This document shows, piece by piece, positions 60,944 through 64,000 of a DNA stretch of 64,000 nt; the stretch's first letter is position 1; each line of letters opens with the position of its first letter. The stretch covers positions 1-64,000 of the forward strand of contig JAEWIX010000001.1 in the NCBI GenBank assembly GCA_023386885.1, given 5' to 3'. The position numbers and the translations under genes were made by a program. The notes beneath the pieces were generated by a model. It had not been told where the DNA came from and searched no databases. It saw only the letters and a program-made list of their open reading frames with translations. Origin of the DNA: Pseudomonadota bacterium (GTDB taxonomy: Bacteria; Pseudomonadota; Alphaproteobacteria; Rhizobiales; Xanthobacteraceae).

Positions 60944-61426
60944 ATGACTTCAGACCCGATCCGCCTGACCGTCAATGGCAAAAGCCACAACATCGCGGCA
61001 GCAGCAGACACGCCGCTGCTCTATATCCTGCGCAACGATCTTGAACTCAACAGCCCGAAGTACGGTTGCGGGCTCGGCGAATGCGGCGCGTGCACGGTGA
61101 TCGTCGACGGCGTCGCCGCGCGCTCCTGCGTGCTGCCGCTCTCAGCCTGCGCGGGACGCGATATCACCACGCTGGAAGGGTTGGGCTCGCGCGAGCGGCC
61201 GGATCCGTTGCAGGCGGCATTCGTCAAACATCAGGCGGCGCAGTGCGGTTATTGCCTCAACGGCATGATCATGACCGCGAAGGCGCTGTTGTTACGCAAT
61301 CCGCATCCCTCCGAACAGGAGATCAAGCAGGCGCTGCGCTACAATCTGTGCCGCTGCGGTACCCACGTGGAGATTCTCGCCGCAGTGATGACGGCGGCGG
61401 GAGGCGCGGCCGATGCGACGCACTGA
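60944..61426 (+). CDS. nicA: Nicotinate dehydrogenase, [2Fe-2S] small subunit
   Basis: A 160-residue xanthine-oxidase-family iron-sulfur subunit. The first cluster uses CGLGECGACTVIVDG...SC; the second uses QCGYCLNGMIM and NLCRCGTH. With the large subunit it hydroxylates an N-heterocycle (nicotinate to 6-hydroxynicotinate) and passes electrons on. The cluster context supports nicotinate, though isoquinoline-type dehydrogenases look alike. It overlaps the large-subunit gene by 14 bp. Confidence 0.9.
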   Translation: MTSDPIRLTVNGKSHNIAAAADTPLLYILRNDLELNSPKYGCGLGECGACTVIVDGVAARSCVLPLSACAGRDITTLEGLGSRERPDPLQAAFVKHQAAQCGYCLNGMIMTAKALLLRNPHPSEQEIKQALRYNLCRCGTHVEILAAVMTAAGGAADATH

Positions 61427-64000
61427 CGCCGCCGATCCGGACAAGACGATGACGCCCGACGCCGGATCGCTGTCGATCGTTCGCAGCACGCCGGACGATC
61501 CGGCCGGAGCAGGCTTCGAGATCTACATCGTCATTGATGCCCACGGGCAGGTGTTCGCCTACAACGGCCATGTCGATCTCGGCACTGGCATCCGTACCGC
61601 GCTGACGCAGATCGTCGCGGAAGAACTCGACGTGGCGCTGGACCGCGTCACCATGGTGCTGGGCGATACCACGAAGACGCCCAACCAGGGCCCGACCATC
61701 GCCAGCGAAACCATCCAGATCACCGCCGTGCCGCTGCGCAACGCGGCAGCGCAGGCGCGGCACTATCTGCTGGCACGCGCCGCCGAACAGTTGGATCAGC
61801 CGGTCGAGTCTTTATCGATCGAAGATGGATTGATCCGCGCGCAGAACAATCACAGCGTCAGCTACGCCGAGCTGGTGGCGGGCAACACGGTGCGCCTCGA
61901 ACTCAACGACGACGTGGCGCTGAAGGATGTCAATTCCTACAAGCTGGTCGGCCGCGCGATCCCGCGCCTTGAAATTCCGGCGATGACCACCGGCGAGATG
62001 ATTTATGTGCATGACGTGCGCGTGCCCGGCATGTTGCACGGTCGCGTGGTGCGCCCGCCCTATGCCGGCGTCGATGCTGGCGATTTCGTCGGCACCAGCC
62101 TGATCGCGGTGGACGAAAGTTCGGTCGCGGATATTCCCGGCCTCATCGCCGTGGTGCGCATCGGCGATTTCGTCGGCGTCGTCGCCGACCGCGAGGAGAA
62201 CGCGATCCGCGCCGCCGCGCAGATCAGGCTGACATGGAAGCCGACGCCGACATTGCCGGACCTGAAAGATATCGCCACCGCATTGCGCGCCAACCCGAGC
62301 ACGCCGCGCGTGCTGCACGACACCGGCGATGTCGACGAAGCGTTGGCCAACGCCGCGACGCCGATGCCGCGCACGTACGTGTGGCCGTATCATATCCACG
62401 GCTCCATCGGCCCGTCGTGTTCGGTGGCGGATTACAGCGACGACGGCTTGCGGGTGTGGACCGGATCGCAAAACCCGCACAACCTGCGCGCCGATCTCGC
62501 CAAGCTGCTGGCGCTGCCGGAAGCGAACATCGACGTAATCCGGCTGGAAGCCGCCGGCTGCTATGGCCGCAATGGTGCCGACGACGTCAGCGCCGACGCC
62601 GCGCTGCTGTCGCGCGCGGTCGGCCATCCGGTGCGGGTGCAGCTCACCCGCGAGCAGGAACATGCGTGGGATCCGAAAGGCACCGGGCAGTTGATGGAGG
62701 TCAACGGCGGGCTCGACGCCAACGGCGCGCCGGCGGCTTACGACTTCGCCACGCGCTATCCCTCCAACGCCGCGCCGACGCTCGCACTCCTGCTGACCGG
62801 CGCAGTACCGCCGGTGGCTGAAACGTTGCAGATGGGCGACCGCACCGCGATTCCGCCTTACGATTATCAATCGATGCGCGTGATCGCGCACGACATGGCG
62901 CCGATCGTGCGCGCCTCGTGGTTTCGCGGCGTCTCGGCGTTGCCAAATACCTTCGCGCACGAATCCTACATCGACGAACTCGCCACCGAAGCGGGCGTCG
63001 ATCCGGTCGAATATCGCCTGCGCTATTTGAAGGACGAGCGCGCGGCAAAACTGGTGCGCGACGTCGCCGAGCGCGCGAAGTGGGAGCCGCGCCCGGCATG
63101 GACGCCGAAGAATGCCGATGGCGACGTGGTGCGCGGACGCGGCTTCGCTTACGCGGTCTACGTGCACGGCCCGTTTCCCGGCAAGGCGGCGGCGTGGTCG
63201 GCGTGGGTCGCGGATGTCGCGGTGAACAAGGCAACCGGCGACGTCGCGGTGACGCATGTGACGGTGGGACAGGACTCCGGCCTCGTCATCAATCCCGACG
63301 GCGTGCGGCACCAGATCCACGGCAACGTCATCCAGTCCACCAGCCGCGCGCTGATGGAGGAAGTGACGTTCGAACCGTCCGCCGTCGCCAGTCGCGAATG
63401 GGGCGGCTATCCGATCATCACCTTCCCCGACGTGCCGAAGATCGATGTGGTGATCGTCGAGCGGCCGGACCAGCCACCGCTTGGCGTCGGCGAATCCGCG
63501 TCGGTGCCGAGCGCCGCCGCCATCGCCAACGCCATCTTCGACGCGACCGGCGTGCGCTTCAGGGAATTGCCGTTCACGCCGGACCGGATTCGTGCCGGGC
63601 TGCTGGCGGCGGAGGAGAAGACGAAGCCTGCGTCACCTTTGAAGAAGCGCGGGCTGTGGGCCGGACTCGCCGCGCTGTGTACGGCAGTGGTCGGCCTGAT
63701 CGTCGCCGCCTCGCCGTGGCGGCCGGCAATCGCGCCGATATCGCCGCCGGATATTTCCACTTACTCGGCCGCGACGATTGCGCGCGGCGCACAACTGGCG
63801 GCGCTGGGCGACTGCGCGGTGTGTCACACGGCGGACGGCGGGATCGTCAATGCAGGTGGAAGGCCGCTGGAGACCCCGTTCGGTACCGTCATCGCCACCA
63901 ACATCACGCCGGATGTCGAAACCGGCATCGGCGCGTGGTCGTATCCCGCATTCGAACGCGCGATGCGGCAGGGCATTCATCGCGACGGCCGGCACCTTTA
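61413..64000 (+). CDS. nicB: Nicotinate dehydrogenase molybdenum subunit fused to cytochrome c (3' end outside window)
   Basis: At least 862 residues are encoded before the window ends. The xanthine-oxidase-type molybdopterin part runs from about residue 30 to 730 and keeps the catalytic-glutamate loop GVGESASVPSAAAIANAIFDATG. A membrane helix (about 750-772, LAALCTAVVGLIVAASPW) is followed by a cytochrome c haem motif CAVCH with more of the domain beyond. This layout matches NicB-type enzymes that pass electrons to the respiratory chain at the membrane. ATG 61413 overlaps the small-subunit gene. Confidence 0.88.
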   Translation, partial: MRRTDAADPDKTMTPDAGSLSIVRSTPDDPAGAGFEIYIVIDAHGQVFAYNGHVDLGTGIRTALTQIVAEELDVALDRVTMVLGDTTKTPNQGPTIASETIQITAVPLRNAAAQARHYLLARAAEQLDQPVESLSIEDGLIRAQNNHSVSYAELVAGNTVRLELNDDVALKDVNSYKLVGRAIPRLEIPAMTTGEMIYVHDVRVPGMLHGRVVRPPYAGVDAGDFVGTSLIAVDESSVADIPGLIAVVRIGDFVGVVADREENAIRAAAQIRLTWKPTPTLPDLKDIATALRANPSTPRVLHDTGDVDEALANAATPMPRTYVWPYHIHGSIGPSCSVADYSDDGLRVWTGSQNPHNLRADLAKLLALPEANIDVIRLEAAGCYGRNGADDVSADAALLSRAVGHPVRVQLTREQEHAWDPKGTGQLMEVNGGLDANGAPAAYDFATRYPSNAAPTLALLLTGAVPPVAETLQMGDRTAIPPYDYQSMRVIAHDMAPIVRASWFRGVSALPNTFAHESYIDELATEAGVDPVEYRLRYLKDERAAKLVRDVAERAKWEPRPAWTPKNADGDVVRGRGFAYAVYVHGPFPGKAAAWSAWVADVAVNKATGDVAVTHVTVGQDSGLVINPDGVRHQIHGNVIQSTSRALMEEVTFEPSAVASREWGGYPIITFPDVPKIDVVIVERPDQPPLGVGESASVPSAAAIANAIFDATGVRFRELPFTPDRIRAGLLAAEEKTKPASPLKKRGLWAGLAALCTAVVGLIVAASPWRPAIAPISPPDISTYSAATIARGAQLAALGDCAVCHTADGGIVNAGGRPLETPFGTVIATNITPDVETGIGAWSYPAFERAMRQGIHRDGRHL

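Overview
The window looks like a chromosomal segment of an alphaproteobacterium of the Bradyrhizobium/Rhodopseudomonas/Afipia group (Nitrobacteraceae). This is inferred from the high-GC codon use of the backbone, Rhizobiales-type families (DUF1236, TRAP and branched-chain amino-acid type ABC systems), and two kinds of intergenic imperfect palindrome typical of these genomes. No species call is possible from the sequence alone.

Backbone, left (1-15323): a secreted von Willebrand A protein, a membrane GGDEF/EAL protein, a glyoxalase II-like metallo-hydrolase, small conserved proteins, HtpX protease, a cytochrome P450 followed by a class III adenylate/guanylate cyclase, a cupin, a short-chain dehydrogenase, an arylsulfatase and a polysaccharide deacetylase. 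These are ordinary chromosomal genes.

Integrated element (15401-40122, about 24.7 kb): it sits at the 3' end of an intact tRNA-Arg(CCG) gene. The last 49 nt of that tRNA are repeated exactly at 40074-40122, and a tyrosine recombinase gene lies just inside the right end. The left end is AT-richer cargo: a uracil-DNA-glycosylase-like protein, a small secreted protein, and a 516-residue two-domain deoxycytidylate deaminase of the AvcD/DCD anti-phage type, facing a secreted trypsin-like protease. Next come an XRE repressor with a repeated operator and a divergent operon of six small overlapping genes. That operon ends in a frameshifted IS1595-family remnant. Further on are a DUF1778/GNAT toxin-antitoxin pair, an HNH-like protein, a membrane nuclease and a candidate reverse-order toxin-antitoxin pair. 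The right half is read leftward. It has two large virion-like proteins (one with an M15 peptidase domain), a 914-residue TOPRIM/DUF927 primase-helicase, a cluster of GGGTGACA repeats that may be iterons, several small DNA-binding proteins and the integrase. No terminase, portal, capsid or tail genes are seen, so this resembles a replicating phage-like integrative element or satellite carrying defence cargo, not a complete prophage.

Backbone, right (40123-64000): an MBL-fold hydrolase divergent from a three-gene TRAP transporter, a chemoreceptor, an orphan branched-chain-type binding protein and ferredoxin-NADP reductase. From 49280 to the window end lies a catabolic cluster that reads as reductive nicotinate degradation. 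It has a nicotinate dehydrogenase (2Fe-2S subunit plus a molybdenum subunit fused to cytochrome c, cut by the window end), a 6-hydroxynicotinate reductase and an enamidase. With them are an ABC importer (binding protein, fused LivH-LivM permease, LivG, LivF), a MarR regulator, a UPF0280/ApbE-superfamily protein, two tandem amino-acid-synthesis-family proteins and an alpha/beta hydrolase. The roles of the UPF0280 and tandem proteins are unassigned and are the most interesting part of this region.
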